From: Pedobacter sp. AJM
GTDB taxonomy: Bacteria; Bacteroidota; Bacteroidia; Sphingobacteriales; Sphingobacteriaceae
DNA: 64,000 nucleotides
Reading direction: 5' to 3'
NCBI RefSeq assembly: GCF_002197755.1
Contig: NZ_NHOT01000017.1
Location: 31,712 to 95,711 of the forward strand
Both the position numbers and the translations under genes were made by a program. Positions 25,521-35,335 of this stretch are shown here, piece after piece; positions within the stretch are counted from its first letter, which is position 1, and each line of letters begins with the position of its first letter. Below the pieces are notes generated by a model that did not search any database, was not told the origin of the DNA, and saw only the letters and a list, made by a program, of their open reading frames with translations.

Positions 25521-27101
25521 ACCTTGAGGCTGAATTAAAATCTCTTCTGATCTTGGGTTAAGCAGCACATAAAATGGCTGTGAATTGGACTTGAACTTTC
25601 TTGCCTGAAGGTCGCTCCATTTTTTGCCAATCGTATTCAGTTTCCTGCCTTCCGGGGTAACGACTATATCTGCTGGATCTACTTCTGATTTATCATCTAC
25701 ATACAGCTGGATCAGTACATAATCATTGCTAAGCATATTATAAATATCTTTGTCCGGCCAAACGTTAGCCTCCATTTTTCGGCAGTTTACGCAGGCATGT
25801 CCGGTAAAATCGATCAGCAAGGGCTTGTTCAGTTTTTTTGCAGCAGCTAGTCCTTCCTTGTAATCGAAATATGCATTCAGCTTTAACGGGGCGTGGAATT
25901 TATCAGCATATTTATGAGGGCCATCATTTGTTGCCGGCTGTTTTCCTGCCAATAATCCTGTGGTGTAGAGGTCGAAGTCCTGGGTTTCCTGAGGCGGCAG
26001 GAATGCTGAAACGCTTCGTAGTGGTGCACCCCACATTCCCGGGATGAGGTAAACCGTGAAAGCCAATACTACAATTGACAGGAAAAGCCTGGGTACGGAG
26101 ATAAATGCCAGCGGGCTGTCATGCGAAAATCTTAGTTTGCCGAGCAGATAAATCCCCATCATCCCAAAAATTACAATCCATAAACCCAAAAATATTTCCC
26201 TGTCAAACCATTCCCAATGGTACGCTAAATCTACATTGCTCAGGAATTTAAGTGCAAAGGCTAGCTCCAGAAAGCCCAGTACCACCTTCACACTATTTAA
26301 CCACCCGCCAGATTTAGGTAATTTGTTCATGGCGGAGGGGAATAATGCAAATAAGGCAAAGGGAATAGCAAGTGCTAACGAAAAACCAAACATCCCAATT
26401 GCGGGGCCTAAGAGAGCACCCGTAGTAGCTGCCTGGACCAATAAAGTGCCAATGATGGGGCCGGTACAGGAAAAAGATACCAGTGCCAGAGTTCCAGCCA
26501 TGAAAAACAGACCTGCCATCCCACCTTTATCAGAATTGGCATCCATTTTATTTACCCAGTTAGAAGGCAGGGTAATTTCGAAAGCCCCAAAAAAGGAAGC
26601 TGCAAAAATAACCAGCAAAAGGAAAAAAAAGAAGTTAAATATGCCATTCGTTGATAAGCTGTTCAATGCATCGGCACCAAAAACCACAGTGACCAGCAAT
26701 CCAAGCACCACATAAATAAGTATAATGAAAATTCCATAAAGTGCTGCCCGTCTGAAAGCCCTGCCTTTTTCGGAGCCTTTTGTAAAAAAACTAACTGTTA
26801 GAGGAAGCATAGGAAAGATGCATGGCATTAGCAAAGCTGCCATACCACCCAGAAAGCCGGAGATAAAAATCCCCAATAATGTTTTATTTTCCTGCTTTGG
26901 CACAGAAACAGGTTTGTTAGTATCTGTACGTTCGGCCGCTTTTATAGTGTTCGGGGCAGTTTTGAATGAGCTGCTGTCAGTTTCTTGCCTGATCTCCGTA
27001 AAATTGAGATCATCAGTATCAGTGTGTTCCTGTGCATTGCCACTTAAGGATATTGCACAAAACAACAGACAACCAAAGCATATTTTTTTGATGTATATCA
27101 T
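25455..27101 (-). CDS. dsbD: DsbD-like thiol:disulfide interchange protein (membrane and C-terminal thioredoxin domains)
   Basis: 548-aa inner-membrane protein passing electrons from cytoplasmic thioredoxin to the periplasm. Start is at 27101 (MIYIKKICFGCLLFCAISLS signal); the frame opens 20 codons earlier inside the neighbouring gene. After a short linker come eight or so membrane spans with the CcdA/DsbD cysteines in LLMPCIFPMLPL and FSCTGPIIGTLL, then a periplasmic thioredoxin domain with DFTGHACVNCRKMEANVW (CVNC). The usual N-terminal DsbD-alpha domain is missing but is encoded separately by the gene just upstream. Its 3' end has been duplicated downstream. Confidence 0.9.
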   Translation of the reverse strand: MIYIKKICFGCLLFCAISLSGNAQEHTDTDDLNFTEIRQETDSSSFKTAPNTIKAAERTDTNKPVSVPKQENKTLLGIFISGFLGGMAALLMPCIFPMLPLTVSFFTKGSEKGRAFRRAALYGIFIILIYVVLGLLVTVVFGADALNSLSTNGIFNFFFFLLLVIFAASFFGAFEITLPSNWVNKMDANSDKGGMAGLFFMAGTLALVSFSCTGPIIGTLLVQAATTGALLGPAIGMFGFSLALAIPFALFALFPSAMNKLPKSGGWLNSVKVVLGFLELAFALKFLSNVDLAYHWEWFDREIFLGLWIVIFGMMGIYLLGKLRFSHDSPLAFISVPRLFLSIVVLAFTVYLIPGMWGAPLRSVSAFLPPQETQDFDLYTTGLLAGKQPATNDGPHKYADKFHAPLKLNAYFDYKEGLAAAKKLNKPLLIDFTGHACVNCRKMEANVWPDKDIYNMLSNDYVLIQLYVDDKSEVDPADIVVTPEGRKLNTIGKKWSDLQARKFKSNSQPFYVLLNPRSEEILIQPQGADYEIAHYKKFLENGLKAYNR

Positions 27102-27115
27102 ATGCGTTATAATGA

Positions 27116-27565
27116 TTAGTTCACTAAAATACTGAAGTCTATCTGCTCCGGTGGCAAGCATTGTTTATCATTGCACACCATAAATTCTATACTGCCCTTC
27201 ACGGTTGCACTTTTACCTTTCAGTTTTAACTTTTGCTGAAATATGGCCGACTTTTCAAAATAACTTACGTTCATTTTAAAGGTAGATTCGTATTTAGAAA
27301 CCGCTTTTGGTTCGGCTGTGCTTCCAATCAGCACATAAGCCATCGATGAGGGAAAAGTAAAAGTTGTTTTAACCGGCCCGCCTTCCTTAACAAACTGCGA
27401 ATATAGGTGCCAGCCCTGATCTATGTTGGCTTTGATGAATACAGTAGCCGTATTTGGCCCTGTTTTTTTTGCTGCATAACTCCATGTTACCGGTTTCAGG
27501 ATCTGGCTATATGCACTGACCTTAATCAGGCATAGAACGGAGAGTAAAAAAATGATTTTTTTCAT
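27116..27565 (-). CDS. Separate DsbD N-terminal (alpha) domain protein
   Basis: 149-aa secreted protein with signal peptide (MKKIIFLLSVLCLIKVSAYS) and a single immunoglobulin-like domain of the DsbC/DsbD N-terminal family. The redox pair is in MVCNDKQCLPPEQ (C-X4-C), near the C-terminus. In one-chain DsbD this domain is fused to the membrane part; here it lies 14 bp upstream of the dsbD start and should shuttle electrons from it to periplasmic thiol substrates, for instance the TlpA-like protein at 35336. Confidence 0.85.
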   Translation of the reverse strand: MKKIIFLLSVLCLIKVSAYSQILKPVTWSYAAKKTGPNTATVFIKANIDQGWHLYSQFVKEGGPVKTTFTFPSSMAYVLIGSTAEPKAVSKYESTFKMNVSYFEKSAIFQQKLKLKGKSATVKGSIEFMVCNDKQCLPPEQIDFSILVN

Positions 27566-27594
27566 GTTTGGTTGGTTTGTGTTAGTGATGTTTA

Positions 27595-28638
27595 TTATAG
27601 CCTGCTAAAGGCCTTGTAATCGATAAAATCTATTTCTGGTGTCAGGTATCCTTCTTTAACCGGTTCCACTTTCATTAAGTCAGTGCTTAAATATTTTTTG
27701 TTGCTGTCAGAGAAAATAGTTACCACACAGTTTTCTATCCCCATTTTCTGTTGTTGTTTTATGGCGCCGATAACATTAGCCCCAGATGATATGCCTACTG
27801 CCAGGCCTAATTTTTCGGCTAATTTCTGTGCCATTAGGATCGCATCGCCGTCATTTACCTGTACAACTTCATCCAGTTCGCCGAGTTTAACAATGTCCGG
27901 TATGAACTCGTCTGAGATCCCTTGTATCCTGTGGCTGCCCACTTTGTAGCCTGTCGTTAATGTTGGTGATTCTGCTGGCTCCAGGGGATGTACCTTGATG
28001 TCTGGATTTTGTTGTTTCAGGAAATTACCTACTCCCATTATAGTCCCACCAGTACCTACTCCAGCTACAAAAGCCTGAGGGGTAATATTTTTTAAACGCA
28101 GCTGTTCCCAGATTTCTTTTCCTGTGGTAAGCTCATGTGCTTCCGGGTTAGCGGTATTCTCAAACTGTTGGGGTAAAAAAATGTTTGGATGATTTGCTGC
28201 CATTAATTCTGCAAGCTTGATACTGCCTATAAAGCCACCTTCTTCCTTGCTGACAAGAATAATTTGCGCGCCTAAACTTTTGATGATATCCATCCGCTCC
28301 CTGCTCAACCAATCTGGCATTATGATCGTAACAGGATGACCCAGTGCCTTACCAATAGCAGCAAATGCAATTCCGGTATTCCCGCTAGTAGCTTCCACAA
28401 TTCTGTCACCAACGTTTATCCTGGCCTGGGCGTACGCTTTCTTTAAGGTATATAAGGCCATTCTGTCTTTAATGCTTCCGGTTAAGTTATAGTGTTCACA
28501 TTTGACGTAAATTTTGCTCTTATTGCCTTTGTAGGAATAAGTTAGTTCGAGCATTGGCGTATTGCCAACCAGAAGCGATAAATGCTCAAATTTCCCCTCT
28601 ATATCAGCCAGCAGCGTTTTTCCTGTTAATGTTTTCAT
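27595..28638 (-). CDS. cysK: Cysteine synthase (PLP-dependent O-acetylserine sulfhydrylase family)
   Basis: 347-aa fold-type II PLP enzyme. The PLP lysine is Lys57 in NLTGSIKDRMALY, the substrate loop is EATSGNTGIAFAA, the phosphate-binding glycine loop is GVGTGGTIMGVG and the late PLP-ring serine lies in VTIFSDSNKKYLS. It converts O-acetylserine and sulfide to cysteine; a cystathionine beta-synthase-like role cannot be excluded. It is somewhat longer than typical CysK (about 310-325) because of extra N- and C-terminal segments. It lies 29 bp upstream of the dsbD-alpha gene on the same strand, so cysteine supply and thiol redox may share an operon, and it is divergent from a decayed AsnC-type regulator. 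Confidence 0.88.
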   Translation of the reverse strand: MKTLTGKTLLADIEGKFEHLSLLVGNTPMLELTYSYKGNKSKIYVKCEHYNLTGSIKDRMALYTLKKAYAQARINVGDRIVEATSGNTGIAFAAIGKALGHPVTIIMPDWLSRERMDIIKSLGAQIILVSKEEGGFIGSIKLAELMAANHPNIFLPQQFENTANPEAHELTTGKEIWEQLRLKNITPQAFVAGVGTGGTIMGVGNFLKQQNPDIKVHPLEPAESPTLTTGYKVGSHRIQGISDEFIPDIVKLGELDEVVQVNDGDAILMAQKLAEKLGLAVGISSGANVIGAIKQQQKMGIENCVVTIFSDSNKKYLSTDLMKVEPVKEGYLTPEIDFIDYKAFSRL

Positions 28639-28842
28639 GCCCTGTTTTAAATTCAGATTTAATGTGAATTACTATGACTTAATTTCGGTAAAATTCTATA
28701 TTATAATTTTTCAAATCAATCAAGTTAGTTTTTACCGTAAAATTTTAGCTTTTTTTAAATATTTATAATGATTAATTCAGTAAGACAGTGTTTTTTAAAA
28801 GCATACTGTATTTTTTTACGATTTAGTCAATAACAATATGAT

Positions 28843-29172
28843 GCGACGGGATTAGACCAGATTGATATAGAAATTTTAAAATGCTTACAGCATGATGCTT
28901 CATTAATCAATAACGAAATTTCTTTTAAGCGCCATAAATTTATAGCAACAATAGGTGAGCGTATTCGAAGATTGTAAGAACAAGGCTATCTTAAAAGAAT
29001 TGTGGCATACTGAATAGAAAGAAATATCTACAGAAATCTAACCGCTTTTTCGATGTATTATTAAATGAATACACAGCAAACTTTGATGGAGTTTTGAAAC
29101 GGAAGTGACTAAATTTTAAAGAAGCAATGGAATGTTTGCAGATGACACAAACAGGATGTATCACTTCCAAAT
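28843..29172 (+). pseudogene. Lrp/AsnC-family regulator, heavily decayed
   Basis: In frame from 28843, DQIDIEILKCLQHDASLINN and IATIGERIRRL, stop, EQGYLKRIVAY clearly match the winged-helix start of Lrp/AsnC regulators, but in-frame stops follow RRL and VAY. Further on, LLNEYTANF, then in another frame SFETEVTKF, then KEAMECLQMT match the effector domain. At least two stops and two frameshifts are needed, and the start codon is lost. It would have been the divergent regulator of cysK. The rest of the 28639-29438 gap holds nothing I can support. Confidence 0.85.
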
Positions 29173-29438
29173 GATAAATCCTGTTTTTTTAGCTAAAAAT
29201 CAATAGCTGTCAATACTTTTTTAAGTTACGCATTGTAAGATAGCCTGTAAAAACTTTCTGAATAATGCGGGAAACACACTCTTCATTGATTTTCCAGGAG
29301 TCAAATTATTTTGTGATTGATATGGTGTGTTAGGTATTAACCGAATAATACAATATGTTCTGACAACAGTGGTCCGTTCACCTTCATATGCAAATACAAA
29401 CAATTATAATGAATGACCGTCGAGAAACAGAATTAAGT

Positions 29439-32378
29439 CTAATACCCAAAAATCTGCTCCAGACTTAATTTACTCACCCTGCCAAATTGACTCAAATCTT
29501 CTGTTTTTACATTTTTCGCTGAAGCAATAATACAATACTTATAAGACCTTCCAGCTACATGGTCTTTATGAAAAGCTTTGATATCTGCAAAATTCAGCTG
29601 CTTAACGCCTTCATATAAGTCGATCCTGGAATCATGGTCCAAACCTCGTTTTAGATCGGAAAAATAGGCAGATATAATGCGTTCACCGATAATCCTGTTG
29701 GTTTCCAGTCCGTTCAATGCATTGCTTTTAGAAACTTCGAAAGATTTGTTTACTTCGGGTAGATTGTTCAGCAAACCGTTCATACTTTTTACAGCCTCGT
29801 TCATCTTATCTGCCTGGCTTCCCACGTAGGCAGTCATTACATTCAACCTGTCTTTTTGGTTGGCGGAAAGGTAAAATGCCTCGGTAGAATAGGCCAGACC
29901 TTTAGATTCCCGGATGGACTGGAAGACGACGGATCCCATTCCATCACCAAAGTAACTATTAAATAAGGCAATCTTCGGTGCCAATTTCGGCTCGTAGGTT
30001 TCAGTGTTACGCACCCAGGAGACTTCAGCTTGCACCATATCGTAGTCAAAAAAGTAAACTTCATTCGAATCAGTCGGAACAGGGATATATTCTTTGGCTG
30101 CAGGTTTGGGAATAAATGCTTTTGGCAAATGATGAAGTTTGCTGATACCTGACGTAAACTCAGCCATTGTTTCCGGACCATAATAGGCAATCATGTGCTT
30201 ATACTTAGTTAAATTGTGGAGCAGTGAAAGCAATTGCGCTGAAGTAATTTCTTTAACCTCATTGTTGCTTATGTTATTATTGAACGGATTTTTAGCCCCA
30301 TACAGGGCATAGCTTTCCAGCCCGACCTTAATATAATCTTTGTCAGTTTTGCTGTTTTCTCTATCTTGTAATATTGCATTTTTCAAGTCTGCCAATGCCC
30401 CCTCGTTGGCTTTACAGCCGGCAAAAATTTGCTCAACCAAACTTACCGCCTGGGCAAAGTTCTCCTGCAGGCCACTGATGGTAATGGAAGTGGTTTCAGC
30501 TCCTATACTGAAGTTGTAGTTACAGGCAATATTGTAAAATTGCTTTTTGATCTCTTCTGCACTGTACTCTTCTGTGTTTAGGAATGGCAGGTATTGCGCG
30601 GCATAAGTCAACAATGGTAAATTCCAGCTCCCAATATCAAACCTGTAGGTTACACTAAAAATACCATTGTTTTTATTTTGCACAGTTACCACATCAGCAA
30701 TCCCTTCTTTGCCAAAATTAAGATCCTTTTTATAATCCAGAAATTCAGGCAGGATGGGCTTAACAGGCATGGCAAAAAGTGCCTTCGCAAATTCAGAAGT
30801 CGCCAGTGCATTGGTATTTATTGGGGTGATGATTGGCTTTTCTACTTTTATAATGGCTTTATCTGCGCCCTGATGCTTATAGGTAACTACGTAATTATCC
30901 TTAAAAAATTGATTTGCAAAATCTGTAACCTGCTTTTTGGTAATTCTGCTCATGGCATCCGGGGCGTTTAATGTTTTATCCCAGTTTATGCCACGATTTA
31001 AGATGAACTCACGTACAATTGCATTCACCCGGGATCGGTTTTCGCCAGATTCTTTTAACAGGTTCAATTTTTGATTGGCTACCGTGGCTTTGATTAAGCT
31101 TTCATCAAAATGGCCTTTTTTAAGCAGATTAATTTGCTCCAACAATAACTGACGGGCCTGGTCTAACGTTTGTCCTTGTTTAGGCTGCACAAATAATTGG
31201 AAAACCCCATAGTCTTTCATTTGCTGATAAGCACCACCAGCGTATTGAACTTTTTGCTGCTGATTAAGATTGATGTCACCCAGTCCAGCCTTTTCGTTAA
31301 AAAGAATACTTGAAATCAAAGACAGCATTCTACTTTCCATTGTAGACTGTGCGCCACCGCGATAGGAGATCCTTACTCTGGGCGAACTTGGACCATATAC
31401 ATCAATCTTTTCAATTTTCGTTCTTGTTTTCTCGGGTGCGGGATTGTAAAAATCTAACGGTTCAGGCTTCATATAGGCGAATGATCGGTCGATCTTTTTA
31501 ATCAATTCATCCGAGTCGAAATCACCTGCAAAAACCAATAGCATATTGTTTGGAACATAATACCTGTTATAGTATTTCCTGATCTCTACCAAGGATGGGT
31601 TTTTCAAATGTGCTATGGTGCCTATAGTCGTTTGCTGTCCATAATTATGCGTGGGAAACAGTTTCGCGAAGGATTGCTCATCTACTTTCCGGTCATCATC
31701 GTCTAAACCCCGGTTTTTCTCTTCATATACGGCTTCCAGCTCCGTATGAAAAAGGCGGAATACCGGATTGCGGAAACGCTCCGCCTGCAAAGCCAGGAAC
31801 TGATCGATGGCATTGGAAGGAAAGTCCTCTTTATACACGGTTTCTTCATACCAGGTATATGCGTTGGAAGACTTTCCACCTATGGATTTCATCACCTTAT
31901 CGTACTCGCCGGCAATAGCGTAGTTTGAGGCCTCACCAGAGACCCTGTCAATTTCTGCATAGATTTCCTTTCGTTTTACCGGATCTGTTGTTTCATGATA
32001 TTCCTCATATAAAGCTTCTATCTTATTCAGCAAAGGTTTTTCTCTGGCATAATTCAGGGTACCATATTTGTCTGTACCTTTAAAGAGCATGTGTTCCAGG
32101 TAATGCGCAAGGCCGGTGGCGTTTTTTGGATCTGTATTACTTCCGGCCCTCACAGCCAGCCTGAATTCAATGACTGGTGCTTTGGTATTTTGTGACAGCA
32201 CAACGGTAAGGCCGTTCCTTAAGGTATAAAAGCGTGATTTGGTTGGATCATTGGTGACATACTTATACGAATAGCCACCGGAAGTTGCCGTTTTCCACTG
32301 ATAAGTGTTTTGGGCCATTAAGCTTAAACATGTAATTTGCAGGCCCGCCAGCAATAGTAATTTGAATTTCATGGGCAT
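29439..32378 (-). CDS. M16-family zinc metallopeptidase (paralogue A)
   Basis: 979-aa secreted pitrilysin/insulinase-type peptidase. Signal peptide MPMKFKLLLLAGLQITCLSL..AQ; catalytic HXXEH motif in GLAHYLEHMLFKGTD (about residue 90) and downstream zinc Glu in LEAVYEEKNRGLDDD. The second half holds another M16-like domain with the substrate-binding Arg/Tyr pair in SIRESKGLAYSTEAFY. All key residues are present, so it should be an active periplasmic oligopeptidase closing around extended peptides. It is the last gene of the minus-strand SusCD operon, 5 bp after its paralogue. Confidence 0.92.
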   Translation of the reverse strand: MPMKFKLLLLAGLQITCLSLMAQNTYQWKTATSGGYSYKYVTNDPTKSRFYTLRNGLTVVLSQNTKAPVIEFRLAVRAGSNTDPKNATGLAHYLEHMLFKGTDKYGTLNYAREKPLLNKIEALYEEYHETTDPVKRKEIYAEIDRVSGEASNYAIAGEYDKVMKSIGGKSSNAYTWYEETVYKEDFPSNAIDQFLALQAERFRNPVFRLFHTELEAVYEEKNRGLDDDDRKVDEQSFAKLFPTHNYGQQTTIGTIAHLKNPSLVEIRKYYNRYYVPNNMLLVFAGDFDSDELIKKIDRSFAYMKPEPLDFYNPAPEKTRTKIEKIDVYGPSSPRVRISYRGGAQSTMESRMLSLISSILFNEKAGLGDINLNQQQKVQYAGGAYQQMKDYGVFQLFVQPKQGQTLDQARQLLLEQINLLKKGHFDESLIKATVANQKLNLLKESGENRSRVNAIVREFILNRGINWDKTLNAPDAMSRITKKQVTDFANQFFKDNYVVTYKHQGADKAIIKVEKPIITPINTNALATSEFAKALFAMPVKPILPEFLDYKKDLNFGKEGIADVVTVQNKNNGIFSVTYRFDIGSWNLPLLTYAAQYLPFLNTEEYSAEEIKKQFYNIACNYNFSIGAETTSITISGLQENFAQAVSLVEQIFAGCKANEGALADLKNAILQDRENSKTDKDYIKVGLESYALYGAKNPFNNNISNNEVKEITSAQLLSLLHNLTKYKHMIAYYGPETMAEFTSGISKLHHLPKAFIPKPAAKEYIPVPTDSNEVYFFDYDMVQAEVSWVRNTETYEPKLAPKIALFNSYFGDGMGSVVFQSIRESKGLAYSTEAFYLSANQKDRLNVMTAYVGSQADKMNEAVKSMNGLLNNLPEVNKSFEVSKSNALNGLETNRIIGERIISAYFSDLKRGLDHDSRIDLYEGVKQLNFADIKAFHKDHVAGRSYKYCIIASAKNVKTEDLSQFGRVSKLSLEQIFGY

Positions 32379-32383
32379 GATTA

Positions 32384-35326
32384 TTAATAGCCAAAAATCT
32401 GTTTGAGGCTTAGTTTCGTTACCGGGCCGGTTTTTTGCATCTCTTCCATTTTTACATCTTTTTCCGAGGCAATTATACAGTAGTAATAAGGTTTGTTTGC
32501 CACCTTTTGCTCATGGAATACCTTAATAGCTGAGAAGTTTAAAGCTTTTAAACCTGCATATTCATCTATCCTCGAATCGTAGTCAATGCCCAATTGCTTA
32601 TCCTTAAAATATGCTTGTATGATTCCCTCTTTACTAATCCGGTCAGTCGCTATCGTATTTATGGCATTCGTTTTAGCAACTTCAAAAGTGTGATCTTCTT
32701 TCGGCAAATTGTTCAGCAATTCGTTCATGCTATTGATGGCATAACCCATTTTATCGGCCTGGCAGGTGAGGTAGGCAAACATAGAATATTCTTTAGCTTT
32801 TTTCTTAGGCGAAGAATATAGGGCACCGGTAGAATAAGCCAAAGCTTTTGAGCCCCTGATGGTTTGAAACACTACTGAACTCATACCCTGACCGAAATAA
32901 CTGTTAAATAAATTAATCTTTGCGGCTTGAGCGGGATCATAAGGCCCGCCATTATTGCGCACCCAACATACCTCTGCCTGTACCATATCGTATGGCGCAA
33001 AATAAACCTGATTTTTAGCTGCTATGGTATACGTAAATTTTTTAACCGGTGGATCTGCTACGAACTGATCGGGCAAATGATGAAGCTTTCCAATATCATC
33101 TGTAAAATCGGCCAGCGGCTTTGGCCCGTAATACGTGATGGCATGCCTGTATTTACTAAAGTGATGCAACATCGAGAGCAGTTCTGTTGATGAAATATTT
33201 TGTATCTCCTCATTGCTCAATTTATCGTTAAATGGGTTGTTCGGTCCATACTGTGCATAGATGCTGATACCCCTTAAGATATCATCTTTGCTTAATTTGC
33301 TGTTCTCCCGTTCTTTGATGATCCCATTTTTAAGTTCGGCCAAGGCCCGCTCATTGGCTTTACAATTTGCGAAAATATATTCTACCAGATTTACGGCTTT
33401 ATCAAAGTTTTCCTGTAAACCGCTAATGGAAATGGAAGCCGTTTCGTTTTCAACGGAGAAATTATAATCGCAGGCAATTTGATAAAACTGTCGCTTAATC
33501 TCTTCTGAAGTATATTTGTCCGTACTTAAAAAATCCAGGTATTGCGCAGCATATGGCAATAGCTTCAGGTTCCAGCTGCCAATATCAAATTTATAAGACA
33601 AGCTAAACAGGCTATTCTCTGTATTTTGAACGGTCACCACATCAGCGATGCCCACCTTTGATAAATTTAAATCTTTTTTATAATCTAAAAACCTGGGCGC
33701 AATTGGTTTCAGGGGCATTGCATAAAGCTGCTTTGCAAATGTGGATATTGCTGAAGGATTGGTGTTGATTGGGGTAATGATGGGCTTTTCAACTTTAACC
33801 GTTTCTTTATCTTCACCCTGGCGTTTATAGGCGACTACATAATTGTCTTTGAAGAATTTGTTGGCAAATTCTACGATTTCCTTTTTGGTAATCCTATCCA
33901 TTGCCTCCGGCATGCTTAAGGTTTCATCCCAGTTTTCGCAACGGTTTAACACGAACTCCTTAACAATTGCATTTACACGCATGCCGTTATCGTCAAATTC
34001 ATAAAGTGAATTCAGCTTGTTATTGGCAACAATTGCCTGGATCAGACTTTCATCGAAATTACCTTGTTTAAGTTGTGCAATCTGCTCCAGCAATAGCTTT
34101 TGGGCCTCTTCCAGGCTTTGACCTTGTTTAGGTCTTGCATACAAACTGAACACGCCATAATCTTTCATCTGATAATAATTTGCGCCCGAACTTTGCACCT
34201 TTTGCTGCTGGTTCAAATTTACGTCCGTAAGACCAGCTTTGTCGTTTGACATAATACTGGAAATGAGTTTAAGCAACATGCTTTCCCTTGTATTTTGAGC
34301 ATAGCCCCTGTAAGATATCTTAACATTTTCCTTATTCGGACCATAAACAACGATCTGTTGAACTTTAGTCAATGGCTTTTCAGGCGCAGGATGGTACAAC
34401 TGCAGTGGTTTTGCCTTCATATAGGAAAAAGCACGATCAACTTTCCTAATCATTTCGTCCGGATTGAAATCGCCGGCAAAGGCAAGGACCATGTTATTCG
34501 GGACATAATATTGATTATAATATGCCCTGATGTCGACGAGTGATGGGTTTTTCAAATGTGCTATGGTGCCGATTACGGTTTGCTGTCCATAATTATGGGT
34601 AGGAAACAATGCGGCTAAAACTTTTTCATCCATCTTAGAATTGTCATCGTCTAAATGGCTGTTCTTTTCTTCATATACGGCCTCGAGCTCGGTATGAAAA
34701 AGACGGAATACCGGGCTTCGGAACCGTTCTGCCTGTAAAGCCAGGAACTGATCTACGGCATTAGACGGAAAGTCTTCGTTATAATCTGTTCCCTCATAGA
34801 GCGTATGGGCATTGGTGGTTTTGCCACCGATTGATTTCATCATCCGGTCGTATTCATTGGCAATTGCGTAGTTGGAGGCCTCATTTGAGATCTTGTCAAT
34901 TTTCGCATACATCGCCTTCCGTTTTACCGGGTCAACGGTTCGCCTGTACTGTTCAAATAACTTCTCTATTTCATCCAGAAGCGGTTTTTCTTTGGCATAA
35001 TTAAGGGTACCGAATTTATCGGTACCCTTAAAAAGTAAATGTTCAAGATAATGTGCTAAACCAGTCGTATTTTTGGGGTCGGTATTGCTACCGGCCCTCA
35101 CGGCCAACCTGAATTCAATAACCGGATTCTGTGTATTTTGTGACAAGACCACAGTGAGTCCATTCTTTAGGGTGTAAAAGCGGGATTTCGTGGGGTCATC
35201 AGTTACATATTTGTAGGTATAACTACCGGAGGCAGCAGTTTTCCATTGATGGTTTGGTTGTGCCACTAAAGCTGTTTGCGTAAACAGCAGCGCAACGAAG
35301 ACCACTAATTGACAATTCTTAAGCAT
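32384..35326 (-). CDS. M16-family zinc metallopeptidase (paralogue B)
   Basis: 980-aa paralogue of the following gene, similar along the whole length (WKTAASGSYTYKYVTDDPTK versus WKTATSGGYSYKYVTNDPTK). HXXEH in GLAHYLEHLLFKGTD, zinc Glu in LEAVYEEKNSHLDDD and the C-terminal Arg/Tyr in IRGSKALAYSTGALY are all kept. The two copies result from a tandem duplication but have diverged enough for different peptide preferences. Start at 35326 gives signal peptide MLKNCQLVVFVALLFTQTAL. Likely co-transcribed with the TlpA-like gene 9 bp upstream. Confidence 0.92.
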   Translation of the reverse strand: MLKNCQLVVFVALLFTQTALVAQPNHQWKTAASGSYTYKYVTDDPTKSRFYTLKNGLTVVLSQNTQNPVIEFRLAVRAGSNTDPKNTTGLAHYLEHLLFKGTDKFGTLNYAKEKPLLDEIEKLFEQYRRTVDPVKRKAMYAKIDKISNEASNYAIANEYDRMMKSIGGKTTNAHTLYEGTDYNEDFPSNAVDQFLALQAERFRSPVFRLFHTELEAVYEEKNSHLDDDNSKMDEKVLAALFPTHNYGQQTVIGTIAHLKNPSLVDIRAYYNQYYVPNNMVLAFAGDFNPDEMIRKVDRAFSYMKAKPLQLYHPAPEKPLTKVQQIVVYGPNKENVKISYRGYAQNTRESMLLKLISSIMSNDKAGLTDVNLNQQQKVQSSGANYYQMKDYGVFSLYARPKQGQSLEEAQKLLLEQIAQLKQGNFDESLIQAIVANNKLNSLYEFDDNGMRVNAIVKEFVLNRCENWDETLSMPEAMDRITKKEIVEFANKFFKDNYVVAYKRQGEDKETVKVEKPIITPINTNPSAISTFAKQLYAMPLKPIAPRFLDYKKDLNLSKVGIADVVTVQNTENSLFSLSYKFDIGSWNLKLLPYAAQYLDFLSTDKYTSEEIKRQFYQIACDYNFSVENETASISISGLQENFDKAVNLVEYIFANCKANERALAELKNGIIKERENSKLSKDDILRGISIYAQYGPNNPFNDKLSNEEIQNISSTELLSMLHHFSKYRHAITYYGPKPLADFTDDIGKLHHLPDQFVADPPVKKFTYTIAAKNQVYFAPYDMVQAEVCWVRNNGGPYDPAQAAKINLFNSYFGQGMSSVVFQTIRGSKALAYSTGALYSSPKKKAKEYSMFAYLTCQADKMGYAINSMNELLNNLPKEDHTFEVAKTNAINTIATDRISKEGIIQAYFKDKQLGIDYDSRIDEYAGLKALNFSAIKVFHEQKVANKPYYYCIIASEKDVKMEEMQKTGPVTKLSLKQIFGY

Positions 35327-35335
35327 CAGTTTTCT

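Noticed and set aside
29221..29403. 60-codon minus-strand frame downstream of the M16 genes' end region
   Set aside because: No family wording, no start context, lies in a spacer with a decayed regulator; probably chance.
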